Shown one piece after another: positions 50,900 through 59,445 of a DNA stretch of 64,000 nucleotides. The stretch is from Comamonas koreensis. Its GTDB lineage: Bacteria; Pseudomonadota; Gammaproteobacteria; Burkholderiales; Burkholderiaceae_C. Every line of letters begins with the position of its first letter. Within the stretch, counting starts at the first letter, position 1. Below the pieces are notes generated by a model. The model searched no databases, had not been told where the DNA came from, and was given only the letters and a program-made list of their open reading frames with translations. A program made the position numbers and the translations under genes. The DNA is taken from contig NZ_CP043575.1 of the NCBI RefSeq assembly GCF_014076495.1, positions 2,728,001 to 2,792,000 of the forward strand. Direction: 5' to 3'.

Positions 50900-52711
50900 A
50901 TGGCAACCGATGTCAACGGCCCAGCCGAAATCGTCAAGGACAAATACGAGCGCTCTGTTGAGCTGGCCGACAAGGCCGCCAAAGAGGTAAGCACGTTCCA
51001 AGACGCGCTCAACAAAAGCATCTACCAGCCCCCGCAGATCAGCGTGCAGTGGTCATCCCTGGCTGCGCCCAACCTGCCGGCTATTCCTGATACCCCTGAC
51101 CTGCCGGCCCTGGAGCTGCAGCTGCCCTCGGACATGCCAGCAGCTTTTAACGGCACCATGCGCGATGTCACGTTCAGCGATTTCGCGGTTTCGGCCCCGA
51201 CGCTTAACTTTGGCGTTGCGCCAACACTCACTATCGGCCAGGCACCCAGCCTGCCGCAGATGCGCGAGGTGGCGCTGCCGGATGCGCCAGAGGTGGTAAT
51301 GCCAGGGCTCCCTCAACTGCTGACCCTGACAACTCATACCTTTGGTGGCGTGAACCTGCACGAGGACTGGCTGGACAAGCTCGATGACATCCCCGCGCTG
51401 TCGGTGTTGCAGCCTGCGCCTTTGAAGTACACGCCCGGCCAGAAATACGCCTCTCAGCTACTGGACGGCCTCAAAGCCACGCTGACCGCGCGCATCAACG
51501 GCGGGTCAGGCTTGTCGCCGGCGGTGGAGCAGCTGATTTGGGACCGCGCGCGCGACCGGGAAACCTACCTGGCGCTGGCCCGGGAGCAGGAGGTGCAGCG
51601 CAGCGCCGAGGCGCTGGGCTTTCCTCTGCCTATTGGTGTCATGGCTGGCCAGCTCGCCGATGCGCGCCGCGAATACCACGACAAGCTCTCTGGCCTGAGC
51701 CGCGATGTTTCGATAAAGCAGGCCGAGCTCGAGCAGCAGAATGTGCGAGACAGCATCCAGTCTGCGCTGCAACTGGAATCGGCGCTGATGGATCAGCACT
51801 ACAAGTGGGAAATGCTGGTGTTCGAGTCCACCAAAGCAGCGGCAGACAATGCCATCGCCATCCACAACGCTGCGCTGGAGCACTACAAGGCGCTGCTGGC
51901 CGGCTACCAGGCCTACGCCTCTGCTTACGATGCGGTGATTCGCGCTGAGCTGTCCAAGGTGGAAGTGTTCAAAGCGCTGCTGTCGGCAGAGCAGATCAAG
52001 GCCGACATCAACAAGAGCTTGGTCGACCGCTACAAGGCGGAGATTGAGGGAACCATGGCGGCCGTCGAAATCTACAAGGCCCGCGTGGGCGCAGCGCAGA
52101 CCCTGGTGGAGCTGGAGCGCACGCGCATTCAAGCTGGCGGCGAGCAGATCAAGGCCTTTGTGGCCACGGTCAACGCCGAGCAGGCCAAGGCCGAGCTGTA
52201 CAAAGCGCAGATCAGCGCCGAGGCCACCAAGGTGGATGCCTATGGCCGCATGGTCCAGGCATATAGCGCGCGTGTGGGTGCCCAGGCGGAACGCGCGCGG
52301 GTGGAGGTGGCGCGCTTCCAGGCGCTCATCTCGGCCAAGGGCCTGGAATGGGATGGCTGGAAAGCTCGTCTGTCGGCAGCCTCCGCCCAGGTGGAAGCGG
52401 CGGCCCGGTCATCCTCGGTGCTGATGGACGGCTACCGGGCCGGTGCCTACGCTGCTGAAGCGCAGGCCAACTCGCTCATGTACCGCTGGCAGTCCGATAT
52501 CAAGCAGTACGAAGCCGGGCGCGAGCTCACCTACCGCGTGCAGAAGTCGAACAACGACGCGATCATCCATGCCAACGATGCGCGAATGGATGCGGCCAAG
52601 GTCATGCTGGGCACTGGCTCCCAGCAGGTGGCGTCTGCATGGAGCATGGTGTCTGCATCGGCTGCCATCTCTGCGGGCTCGTCGGATAACTACAACCACC
52701 AGGTGAATTAA
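50900..52711 (+). CDS. Long coiled-coil tail protein (603 aa)
   Basis: A Pro/Leu-rich first 200 residues (NLPAIPDTPDLPALELQLPS) is followed by about 350 residues of almost unbroken Ala-rich helix with heptad pattern (VEVFKALLSAEQIKADINKS, AEQAKAELYKAQISAEATKV). The shape suggests a needle, tape or fibre shaft. No Cys. The late element copy 2 stands 4 bp after its stop. Confidence 0.65.
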   Translation: MATDVNGPAEIVKDKYERSVELADKAAKEVSTFQDALNKSIYQPPQISVQWSSLAAPNLPAIPDTPDLPALELQLPSDMPAAFNGTMRDVTFSDFAVSAPTLNFGVAPTLTIGQAPSLPQMREVALPDAPEVVMPGLPQLLTLTTHTFGGVNLHEDWLDKLDDIPALSVLQPAPLKYTPGQKYASQLLDGLKATLTARINGGSGLSPAVEQLIWDRARDRETYLALAREQEVQRSAEALGFPLPIGVMAGQLADARREYHDKLSGLSRDVSIKQAELEQQNVRDSIQSALQLESALMDQHYKWEMLVFESTKAAADNAIAIHNAALEHYKALLAGYQAYASAYDAVIRAELSKVEVFKALLSAEQIKADINKSLVDRYKAEIEGTMAAVEIYKARVGAAQTLVELERTRIQAGGEQIKAFVATVNAEQAKAELYKAQISAEATKVDAYGRMVQAYSARVGAQAERARVEVARFQALISAKGLEWDGWKARLSAASAQVEAAARSSSVLMDGYRAGAYAAEAQANSLMYRWQSDIKQYEAGRELTYRVQKSNNDAIIHANDARMDAAKVMLGTGSQQVASAWSMVSASAAISAGSSDNYNHQVN

Positions 52712-52715
52712 CGTA

Positions 52716-52729
52716 CCCCGCGTAGGGTT
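52716..52729 (+). promoter_or_regulatory. 14-bp late-gene element, copy 2
   Basis: CCCCGCGTAGGGTT, 34 nt before the ATG at 52764, with CCGGACACTG at 52749-52758 matching the second block of copy 1. Confidence 0.7.
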
Positions 52730-52763
52730 CGCCTCGACGAGCCAAGGGCCGGACACTGTTCAC

Positions 52764-53210
52764 ATGACAGAACCGGCCCACCTTTGCTACACGATCTACC
52801 AGGGAGCGACGTTCCGGCGTCGCTTCCGGTGGTGCATTGCGCCTTATCCCACCAAGCTCCTCAACGGAAAGCTGGTGTACGCGCAGACCGGCCGGCCTGT
52901 TCCCGACTCTGACCTGATGCCGGTGGACCTGACGGGCTGCCAGGCGCGCCTGCAGCTGCGCTCCGATGTGCTTGCACCTGATGTACTGCTGGAGCTGACC
53001 ACCGAGAACGGCCGGATCGACCTGTCTCTGGGTGATGGGCACATTGCTTTTTTCCTGGACGCCGCGACTACCGCTGGCTTGCCTTATGGCGAGTCTCCGC
53101 CCACGCGCTGGCGCACTGCTGTTGGCCAACTGGAGGTGGTGCACCCTAATGGCGATGTGACGCGCGCGGCCGAGATCTCCTGGAGCCTGAATCCTGAGGG
53201 CACGCGATGA
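52764..53210 (+). CDS. Fibre-module protein (148 aa)
   Basis: YTIYQGATFRRRFRW and LTGCQARLQLRSDVLAPDVL, then RWRTAVGQLEVVHPNGDVTR. This is a small all-beta protein often found at the head of phage fibre operons; its role may be fibre attachment. Overlaps the next gene by 4 bp. Confidence 0.65.
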   Translation: MTEPAHLCYTIYQGATFRRRFRWCIAPYPTKLLNGKLVYAQTGRPVPDSDLMPVDLTGCQARLQLRSDVLAPDVLLELTTENGRIDLSLGDGHIAFFLDAATTAGLPYGESPPTRWRTAVGQLEVVHPNGDVTRAAEISWSLNPEGTR

Positions 53211-53713
53211 ACTGCGATTCCTCTGTTGTGTTCGACCTGCAGCCCGGCAGCATCCTGGTGACGCCCGAGCAAAGCCATGTGGTGGTGGACCGGGAAGAGG
53301 TCACCCATGTGGTGATCGCGCCTGGTGAGCAGGGGCCACCTGGTCCTGCGGGCCCGCCCGGGGGGGGCGGCGATCAATACGTGACGCGCACCGCTGGCCA
53401 GACCATCAGCGCCAACCGCGTGCTGTATGACCGGGCAGGCCTTGTGTATCCACTGGGCCAGACGGATGGCGACAACATTTTTGCCATCTTGGGGCTGGCA
53501 GTGTCTGCGGGCCAGGCCGGCGCCCAGATTTCAGTGCAGCGCAGCGGCACGGTGACAGATTCGGGCTGGTCTTGGGCCTTTGGCCGTGTCTACCTGGGCG
53601 CCAACGGGCAGCTTACCCAAACACCGCCTACCAGCGGCTTCTCTGTGCTGATCGGCTTTGCAGCCACTGCGACCAGCATCAATCTTTCAATTAACGATCC
53701 AATCGAGGTGTGA
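53207..53713 (+). CDS. Tail fibre subunit with collagen-like segment (168 aa)
   Basis: APGEQGPPGPAGPPGGGG (about residues 43-60) is a short collagen-type Gly-X-Y run that trimerises fibres. A C-terminal beta domain (QTISANRVLYDRAGLVYPLG, TGFS-like loops) follows. Probably the proximal part of the receptor fibre. Confidence 0.7.
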   Translation: MNCDSSVVFDLQPGSILVTPEQSHVVVDREEVTHVVIAPGEQGPPGPAGPPGGGGDQYVTRTAGQTISANRVLYDRAGLVYPLGQTDGDNIFAILGLAVSAGQAGAQISVQRSGTVTDSGWSWAFGRVYLGANGQLTQTPPTSGFSVLIGFAATATSINLSINDPIEV

Positions 53714-53714
53714 T

Positions 53715-54233
53715 ATGCCACAAGGTTTTTTGGCCCTGGTGGGCGGCAAGGTAAAGCAGATTATGGGCATCGCCACTTCGGCGGGGGCCACAGACGCGGG
53801 CAAGATCCCGGCGCTGGACAGCGCGGGCAAGCTCGACATGAGCATGATGCCAGCGGGCATCGGCGCCAATACCAAGATCGCTCCGGCGTTCGAGGCCTTG
53901 GGCACGGGCAAGTTCGTGAACCTGTTTTCTGACGCGGGCACCCTCAAGGCACGCCTGGCCGACAACTCCAACAACCGGCCGGCCCACGGGTTTGTGCTGG
54001 CTGCAGTGGCTTCGGCCGCGAATGCGACCATCTACCCGCTCGATGTGGCCAACACCGCTTTGACTGGCCTCACCTTGGGGAACGACTACTGGCTGGGCAC
54101 AGCCGGCGATGTGACCTTGACCCCGCTGGATGCCACTGATGTCGGCAACGTGAACAAGGTCAACCAGATGCTGGGCACGGCCACGAGCGCGACTGAGCTG
54201 CGCACTGACGACTACGGCTTCCAGATTCTGTAA
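53715..54233 (+). CDS. Tail fibre protein (172 aa)
   Basis: MPQGFLALVGGKVKQIMGIA, DAGKIPALDSAGKLDMSMMP, TGLTLGNDYWLGTAGDVTLT. The G-KIPALDSAGKLD motif is common in fibre shafts. Starts 1 bp after the collagen-like gene. Confidence 0.7.
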   Translation: MPQGFLALVGGKVKQIMGIATSAGATDAGKIPALDSAGKLDMSMMPAGIGANTKIAPAFEALGTGKFVNLFSDAGTLKARLADNSNNRPAHGFVLAAVASAANATIYPLDVANTALTGLTLGNDYWLGTAGDVTLTPLDATDVGNVNKVNQMLGTATSATELRTDDYGFQIL

Positions 54234-54238
54234 AGCTC

Positions 54239-54967
54239 ATGGGCATCCGTAAGCCACTCGTCCTCAGCGGGGGAATCCCGAGGCAGCTGCCTGCCGGGGA
54301 TGCCGTCGTGGCGCCGACGCGGCTGGTGCCAGTGCGCATGGCCGACGGCGTGACTGTGCGGGAGGTGGCGGTGAGCAGCGCGGGTCCAGCCATGGTGGTC
54401 TTTGCCAATGGCACAAGCGCGGAAGTGGCGGCGGCCAATGCAGCCGTTTGGCTGCTGACGCAGGATCCAGCCCCGCCCGATCCGGTGGACCTATCCGGCA
54501 AGCTGGATGTGGATTTCAGCGGGTTCGCGGATGGCGTAGCTCCACAGGTGACCGACCTCTGGCCGGTGCGCCGGGGCTCATCTACCTTCAAGCTGACGGT
54601 GCAGGCGTTGCTGACCTGGCTGCTTGGCTCGGCCCGGAACTGGCTGGGCGTGCAGACCTTCTCTGCAGGTGCAGTGCTGGGTGAGCAGTCACTGGTCATC
54701 AAGTCCAAGACGATAGATACCACGATGACCAGCAGCACTGTTGGTGTTGACCTTGTTGTCCATGGCTTGGTGCAGGCAGACATTCTGAGCGTTCAAGGCA
54801 TGGTTTTTTCCACTGCTGGGCATTGGATCGGCGTGAACAGCATCTATGCCGATTCTCAATGGGCATTCAGCGTAAGCGCGACGAATCTTCGAGCCGCAGT
54901 AACACCCTCCGCCAGCGCAGCAGTCTCTGGGCGCCCAGCGCGGTTCCATATTTTCTACAAGGGATGA
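54239..54967 (+). CDS. Tail fibre protein (242 aa)
   Basis: N-terminal block VLSGGIPRQLPAGDAVVAPT is typical of phage fibre shafts; VKSK and VQTFSAGAVLGEQSL units suggest beta-helix. The last 60 codons are more AT-rich than the first, as in variable receptor regions. Confidence 0.65.
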   Translation: MGIRKPLVLSGGIPRQLPAGDAVVAPTRLVPVRMADGVTVREVAVSSAGPAMVVFANGTSAEVAAANAAVWLLTQDPAPPDPVDLSGKLDVDFSGFADGVAPQVTDLWPVRRGSSTFKLTVQALLTWLLGSARNWLGVQTFSAGAVLGEQSLVIKSKTIDTTMTSSTVGVDLVVHGLVQADILSVQGMVFSTAGHWIGVNSIYADSQWAFSVSATNLRAAVTPSASAAVSGRPARFHIFYKG

Positions 54968-54970
54968 CCT

Positions 54971-55522
54971 ATGACTACACCCCTTAAAGCGGTAGCAGCC
55001 GGCGGCAATAGCGCAGAGCTGCGCGAGTGGGTTGCTGGAGATTTTCTGCCAGTGGCCAATGGCGGCACGGGCGCCACGACTGCGGCGGCAGCACGGAGCA
55101 ATTTGGGCTTGGGCGCTGCAGCAGTCGCGGCCATATTGGGCACCGTTTCTCAGTCTGGGGGTGTTCCCACTGGTGCGATTTTTCAAACCGGAAGTAACGC
55201 GAATGGGGAATTCATCCGGTTTGCAAGTGGATGGCAGATTTGCTCTAGATCCTCTGCTGTCACTTCAATCTCAGGAGCTGCAGGTTCAGTATTCGTAAAC
55301 GGGGCGGCGCTGGGCCCATACAGTTGGGCGGCTGCCTTCTCTAGCATTCCTCGCGAGATCTACATAGGTCATAAATTTGACGGTGCAGCAAATCATTGCT
55401 GGGCTGCGGCAGCCTCCAAAGGCAGCACAAGCCAATCAGGGACTTTTCAGCTGTTTCGAGCAAGCGCTTCCTCTGAAAATTTCTACGTCGAAATGATCGC
55501 TATTGGACGGTGGTTCGAATGA
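54971..55522 (+). CDS. Distal tail fibre, receptor-binding candidate (183 aa)
   Basis: FLPVANGGTGATTAAAARSN then LGLG is the classic fibre repeat that precedes a variable tip. The C-terminal 120 residues (FIRFASGWQICSRSSAVTSI, NFYVEMIAIGRWFE) form the tip. Codons there are AT-rich, which suggests exchange. Confidence 0.75.
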   Translation: MTTPLKAVAAGGNSAELREWVAGDFLPVANGGTGATTAAAARSNLGLGAAAVAAILGTVSQSGGVPTGAIFQTGSNANGEFIRFASGWQICSRSSAVTSISGAAGSVFVNGAALGPYSWAAAFSSIPREIYIGHKFDGAANHCWAAAASKGSTSQSGTFQLFRASASSENFYVEMIAIGRWFE

Positions 55523-55827
55523 AAATCAATCTCTCCCCTCAAGTACGCCCAGATGCTCTGGAAGTGCTCAAGTCCGGTGACAAGCTCACGATCAACGGCG
55601 AGCAGTTTGACTTTGCGCCTCTGGCTGAAGGTGCTGTTCTGCCGGCGGCTGCAGTGGACTGCGAATTCATCATCTGCGATGTGCGCCGCCAGGGAGGCGA
55701 GTTGCATCTGACACTGCTGCTGCCCATCGCTTGGGATGCGCCCGAGAGCTGTGCCTTCCCGCAGCCGATCCTGAACCCAGCAGATGGCCGCGTGCCATTG
55801 CCTACCGACGAGGTGCCCAATGCCTAA
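55519..55827 (+). CDS. Fibre-associated protein (102 aa)
   Basis: ATGA overlap with the fibre tip gene. INLSPQVRPDALEVLKSGDK, ELHLTLLLPIAWDAPESCAF. By position a tail fibre assembly protein; no strong family match. Confidence 0.6.
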   Translation: MKINLSPQVRPDALEVLKSGDKLTINGEQFDFAPLAEGAVLPAAAVDCEFIICDVRRQGGELHLTLLLPIAWDAPESCAFPQPILNPADGRVPLPTDEVPNA

Positions 55828-56140
55828 TATCGACTGGGGCCAGCTCAAGACGGCCGAGCAGATTGCCGAAGACGAGCGCCGCGCCCGCGTGCCAGCAGAG
55901 ATCAGCCGGGCGCAGGGCAGGGCGATCCTGGGGTTACAGGGCCTCACACAGGGCGTTCTCGACTACATGGCTGGGATCACCAACGATCAAGAGGCGATGT
56001 GGGCCGACCTGGCGTGGAACCACACCAGCACCTGGCGCCGATTCGACTCGCCGTTTCTGACCAAGGCAGCAGCTGCGCTTGGTCTGAGTGACGATGCTCT
56101 GGACGAGATGTTCATCGCTGCGGCGGAGATAGTTATCTGA
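55820..56140 (+). CDS. Fibre assembly-type protein (106 aa)
   Basis: MPNIDWGQLKTAEQIAEDER then helical stretches, ending FLTKAAAALGLSDDALDEMF. The short N-terminal KTAEQIAED block recurs in small proteins at the end of fibre operons. Overlaps the gene before by 8 bp. Confidence 0.6.
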   Translation: MPNIDWGQLKTAEQIAEDERRARVPAEISRAQGRAILGLQGLTQGVLDYMAGITNDQEAMWADLAWNHTSTWRRFDSPFLTKAAAALGLSDDALDEMFIAAAEIVI

Positions 56141-56145
56141 TCCTC

Positions 56146-56159
56146 CCCCGCGTAGGGTT
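56146..56159 (+). promoter_or_regulatory. 14-bp late-gene element, copy 3
   Basis: CCCCGCGTAGGGTT, 35 nt before the ATG at 56195 of the lysis cassette. The second block is only partly kept (CCCGGGATCATG). Confidence 0.7.
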
Positions 56160-56194
56160 AGACGCAAGGGGCTGGGCCCGGGATCATGCGATCC

Positions 56195-56578
56195 ATGGCC
56201 AACCAAATCCACGAATCCACAACCGATGTGGCAACCCCATGGCTGCAAGCGCTGGGCGCAAAGCTCAACGTTTACGCAGCCTGGTTTTTAAGCCTGTTCG
56301 GCACCATGACGCTGGACAAGCTGGTTGCGCTGTCTGGTCTGGTGCTGGGTGTGGCCGGCTATCTGATGAACCGGCACTACCGTCGCAAGGAGGACCGTCG
56401 CCAGGCGTTGCGCGCCAAGCGCGACGACGAGCAAGCCCGGCGCCTGCACATCAGCTGGGTGATGGATATGCGAGCCAAGCACTCTGAGTCGTACCTGATT
56501 GCGCAACTGGGCGAGAACTGGGCGGACTTCATCAAGCTGCCGCCCAGCGGCGATACGGATCTGGGGGCGCTGTCATGA
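56195..56578 (+). CDS. Holin-like membrane protein
   Basis: 127 residues from the ATG at 56195 (an ATG at 56186 is also in frame, offering a dual start like lambda S). Two hydrophobic spans (VYAAWFLSLFGTMTLDKLVA, LVALSGLVLGVAGYLM) then a basic stretch HYRRKEDRRQALRAKRDDEQ. It should time lysis by opening or depolarising the membrane. Next to the endolysin gene with ATGA overlap. Confidence 0.75.
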   Translation: MANQIHESTTDVATPWLQALGAKLNVYAAWFLSLFGTMTLDKLVALSGLVLGVAGYLMNRHYRRKEDRRQALRAKRDDEQARRLHISWVMDMRAKHSESYLIAQLGENWADFIKLPPSGDTDLGALS

Positions 56579-57207
56579 GCCGCATACCTGATGCCCTGCG
56601 TTCTGGCCTGATGGCTCTGGCTGTTCTGACTGCAGGCGGTGGCGGCTACGTGGCAGTCGAGCGCGACAAGGAAGCTGCCCAGGCCATGGTTGACCAGAAT
56701 CAGTACATCCAGGCTGTGGCTGCTGACTCAGGCACATCCGAGGCAGTCAAGATTGCCATGGTGATGGGCAGCTACTACGAGAGCAGCTACCGGCACATTG
56801 GCACCCCCTACGTGGACAAACTGGGCAAGGGTCAGCCGCTGACGGTCTGCAACGGCATCACTGGCCTTGCCGTGGTGGCTGGTAGGTACTACACGCCGGC
56901 CGACTGCTACGACCTGGAGCGCATCCGTTACCTGGCGGCCGAGCGCACTGCCATGAGCATGTTCCGTCTCTGGACCACCTACACCCCGCTGCAACAGGCT
57001 GTGTTCATCGACTTCATCCACAACAAGGGCGAGGGCGCGCTGTACACCTCGACCCTGCTGCGCAAGGCCAATGCGGGCGATGTGGTGGGTGCATGCCGTG
57101 AGAACCCGCGCTGGAACCGTGGCACGGTCAATGGAGTGTCTGTGGTGCTGCCGGGCCTGCAGGCGCGGGGCGATGCCAATGGCGAGATCTGCGAGGTGGG
57201 GCTATGA
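56575..57207 (+). CDS. SAR-type endolysin, GH24 lysozyme family
   Basis: 210 residues. A weak N-terminal hydrophobic segment rich in Ala/Gly (GLMALAVLTAGGGGYVAVER) fits a signal-arrest-release anchor. The lysozyme core has SYYESSYRHIGTPYVDKLGK with the catalytic Glu, then LTVCNGITG and TPADCYDLERIRYLAAERTA. It cuts the glycan backbone after release by membrane depolarisation. Confidence 0.85.
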   Translation: MSRIPDALRSGLMALAVLTAGGGGYVAVERDKEAAQAMVDQNQYIQAVAADSGTSEAVKIAMVMGSYYESSYRHIGTPYVDKLGKGQPLTVCNGITGLAVVAGRYYTPADCYDLERIRYLAAERTAMSMFRLWTTYTPLQQAVFIDFIHNKGEGALYTSTLLRKANAGDVVGACRENPRWNRGTVNGVSVVLPGLQARGDANGEICEVGL

Positions 57208-57518
57208 AACCAGTGATGCGACAAGACGATGAGTTGCTGCGCTTTAAGTGCCCGGGGTGCAAAACCTCGCACGCAGTCCAGCACGGCAGCGACTTCGGGC
57301 CCAACTGGGGCTGGAATGGCTCCCTGGAGAAGCCGACGCTTACGCCATCGGTGTTGGTGACCTACCCGGGCGCGGATGCCGGTCAAGATGGCGCCCCGCC
57401 TGCTGTGTGCCATTCCTTTGTGACGGATGGCCGTATCCAGTTTCTGGGCGATTGCACCCATGAGCTGGCTGGCCAAACGGTGGCGCTGCCAGAGTGGACT
57501 GAATGGGTGGCGCCATGA
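57204..57518 (+). CDS. DUF6527-like zinc-binding protein
   Basis: 104 residues; ATGA overlap. FKCPGCKTSHAVQHGSDFGP, NGSLEKPTLTPSVLV, CHSFVTDGRIQFLGDCTHEL carry the Cys/His set of this family, frequent inside phage lysis cassettes. Function not established. Confidence 0.75.
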   Translation: MKPVMRQDDELLRFKCPGCKTSHAVQHGSDFGPNWGWNGSLEKPTLTPSVLVTYPGADAGQDGAPPAVCHSFVTDGRIQFLGDCTHELAGQTVALPEWTEWVAP

Positions 57519-58066
57519 ACCCGCAAATCAAGCTCATTCTGGCGGCCATCATCGCCGCGCTGGCCTTCTCATCCGGCTGGGTGGTCAAAGGCTGGCAGGC
57601 CAGCAAGACCATCGCCGAGCTGAAGCTTGATGCGACTACCCAGGATCTGAAAGAAGCCCAGAAGGTGCTGGGCGACATGGCTGGCTTTCAAAAAGGATTT
57701 ACCGATGCTCTCTCCAACTTCCAAGCTGGCAACAGCGCCAATGCCAAAGCGCAGCAAGAGCTGGGCACTCTCATTCTTGATGTGCGCGGCACTGCTGCAG
57801 GGCTGCGCGGCGACTTCGCCAAGCTTCCCCAGCGGATCACTGACGCTGCCCGACCCGCCCTCGCAGAGTACGCCACAACCTGCACAGCCGTATTCGAAGC
57901 AATGGCAGCTGCAGGTGGAAGACTGGCAGAAGGTGGTGCAGGAATCGCGCGCCAAGCTGAAGGGCACGCTGCTGATGCGCGATTGATGCAGGAGGCGTGG
58001 CCCAAGACCCCGAGCCGGCCGGCAGCCGGTGCAACCCAGGAGAAGTATGAACGACCAAGCAATTGA
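57515..58066 (+). CDS. Rz: Rz-type inner-membrane spanin
   Basis: 183 residues. N-terminal anchor (IKLILAAIIAALAFSSGWVV) followed by a long periplasmic coiled coil (ELKLDATTQDLKEAQKVLGD). It pairs with Rz1 to fuse inner and outer membranes in the last step of lysis. Overlaps the DUF6527 gene by 4 bp, and contains the whole Rz1 gene in another frame. Confidence 0.85.
   Translation: MNPQIKLILAAIIAALAFSSGWVVKGWQASKTIAELKLDATTQDLKEAQKVLGDMAGFQKGFTDALSNFQAGNSANAKAQQELGTLILDVRGTAAGLRGDFAKLPQRITDAARPALAEYATTCTAVFEAMAAAGGRLAEGGAGIARQAEGHAADARLMQEAWPKTPSRPAAGATQEKYERPSN
57741..57986 (+). CDS. Rz1: Rz1-type outer-membrane spanin lipoprotein, embedded in Rz
   Basis: 81 residues in the +1 frame within Rz. 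MPKRSKSWALSFLMCAALLQ leads to the lipobox LLQGC, then a Pro-rich linker (PDPPSQSTPQPAQP) and a short helix (SKQWQLQVEDWQKVVQESRA). Small size, lipobox and Pro-rich body are the Rz1 hallmarks. An in-frame ATG at 57705 is less likely. Confidence 0.85.
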   Translation: MPKRSKSWALSFLMCAALLQGCAATSPSFPSGSLTLPDPPSQSTPQPAQPYSKQWQLQVEDWQKVVQESRAKLKGTLLMRD

Positions 58067-58409
58067 ACAAGCAATACTGGCCAAGGGCAAGACTGCCGCA
58101 CGCGTGACGCCAGCGGACGTTGAAGCAGAGATCGCTAGCGAGTGGTACATCAACGGCGCAACAGGCGTCGTGCCAGATGAATTTCAGCCTCCAGTGCCAG
58201 CCGGTCACCCGCTGGACATGTTGAACATCTGCGTTCTCATCCTGCGCAATGGCACCAAGGTGGTTGGCATCAACCATGGCGCAATCGACCCAGCCGCGCA
58301 TAAGGCAGGTCGTGGTCGCCAAGACGCCCGGGCACAGGCAGTGGAGAAAGTTTGGGAGCTGCTGGGCTTTCGCCTGCGGGACCAGCTGGCAGCCGAGGCT
58401 TCTGAATAA
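58047..58409 (+). CDS. Phage gp49/66 family protein
   Basis: 120 residues, CAGGAGA ribosome site, overlapping Rz by 20 bp. VTPADVEAEIASEWYINGAT, LDMLNICVLILRNGTKVVGI, QAVEKVWELLGFRLRDQLA agree with the Phage_gp49_66 family, which is widespread and of unknown role. Followed by a strong terminator. Confidence 0.8.
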   Translation: MNDQAIEQAILAKGKTAARVTPADVEAEIASEWYINGATGVVPDEFQPPVPAGHPLDMLNICVLILRNGTKVVGINHGAIDPAAHKAGRGRQDARAQAVEKVWELLGFRLRDQLAAEASE

Positions 58410-58438
58410 GCAACCAGGCGCGCAGCCAGAAATAGAAA

Positions 58439-58482
58439 GAGCCTCCCCGGCGCCACTACGGCACTGGGGAGGCTCTTTTTTC
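58439..58482 (+). terminator. Terminator of the late/lysis transcript
   Basis: GAGCCTCCCC/GGGGAGGCTC, a perfect 10-bp stem with a 17-nt loop, then seven T. Confidence 0.92.
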
Positions 58483-58551
58483 GTTTCAGATAGGGTTTCG
58501 GATGACACCGGCCGGATGCGTGCCCCTGTACCTTGGCGCTAGGAGGCTCCA

Positions 58552-59214
58552 ATGTGCAATCGCTACCACTCCCCAGACGAAGGCTATATCCAGCAGTACT
58601 GGCGGCTGAACCCCAGGCAGCTTGGGCTGGGCGGCCGTGATGTGTTTCCGCGCTCAGCGGGCGGATTCATCCGGCGTGCCGTGGATGATCCTGGCTATAG
58701 CAAGGAGCTGGTAGTGGGACGGTGGGGCTTGATCCCCTGGTTCAGCAAGACGCCGGACATCAAGTACAGCACCAACAATGCCCGGGCCGAGGAAGTCGCG
58801 GACAAAGCCAGTTTCAAAGACCCGTGGAAGCGCGGCCAGCGCTGCATCATCCCGGCGACGACTTTTGATGAGCCTAACTGGGAGAGTGGGAAAAACGTGT
58901 GGTGGAGGTTTGCCCGGGCCGATGGCGACCCGTGGGGCCTGGCGGGACTGTGGAACACCTGGAAGGATCCAGCGACCGGCGAGCTGATCGAGAGCTACAC
59001 CATGCTCACGCTCAACGCGGATGAGCACCCCCTGATGAATCGCATGCACAAGCCAGACCCGAAGCTCGCAGCTGACAAGCAGGACAAGCGAAGCGTGATC
59101 CCGATTGACCTGGCCGACGTGGACCAGTGGCTGGAAGGCTCGATCAAGGACGCGCAGGCGCTGCTGAGGCTGGCACCGCTCGAAGTGTTCGCGGCCGGGC
59201 CAGTCCAGACCTGA
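58552..59214 (+). CDS. SRAP-family protein (YedK/HMCES type)
   Basis: 220 residues, AGGAGG ribosome site. The catalytic Cys2 (MCNRYHS), NARAEEVADKASFKDPWKRG, CIIPATTFDEPN and EHPLMNRMHKPD hold the conserved Cys, Asn, Glu-region and His. Family members form a covalent bond with abasic sites in single-stranded DNA and so protect it. It sits beside umuDC, making a DNA-damage block at the prophage right end. Confidence 0.9.
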   Translation: MCNRYHSPDEGYIQQYWRLNPRQLGLGGRDVFPRSAGGFIRRAVDDPGYSKELVVGRWGLIPWFSKTPDIKYSTNNARAEEVADKASFKDPWKRGQRCIIPATTFDEPNWESGKNVWWRFARADGDPWGLAGLWNTWKDPATGELIESYTMLTLNADEHPLMNRMHKPDPKLAADKQDKRSVIPIDLADVDQWLEGSIKDAQALLRLAPLEVFAAGPVQT

Positions 59215-59220
59215 ACGGGC

Positions 59221-59445
59221 TTAAATTTCCAGGTCCTGCAAAACCCACGCCTTCACCTGCTGGTACGGATCCATCCGGGGCATGTCCAGGAGGTGCGGCT
59301 GGTCAGCCTGCAGGTACTCGAAAAACAGGTGGATCTGCTTGCCCGAGTCGTAATAGGGGAACCACCCATCATTGAGGTCGCGCATGTTCTTGCGCCACAG
59401 GCGCCAGAGCGAGACAACGGTCTTTTCGCGGTCAGTAAGGTACAT
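59221..59445 (-). CDS. Small protein downstream of umuC (74 aa)
   Basis: MYLTDREKTVVSLWRLWRKN, DGWFPYYDSGKQIHLFFEYL; Trp/Tyr-rich. An in-frame TTG at 59454 is an alternative start. Converges on the SRAP gene 6 bp away. In the umuDC transcript by orientation and overlap. Unknown family. Confidence 0.6.
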   Translation of the reverse strand: MYLTDREKTVVSLWRLWRKNMRDLNDGWFPYYDSGKQIHLFFEYLQADQPHLLDMPRMDPYQQVKAWVLQDLEI

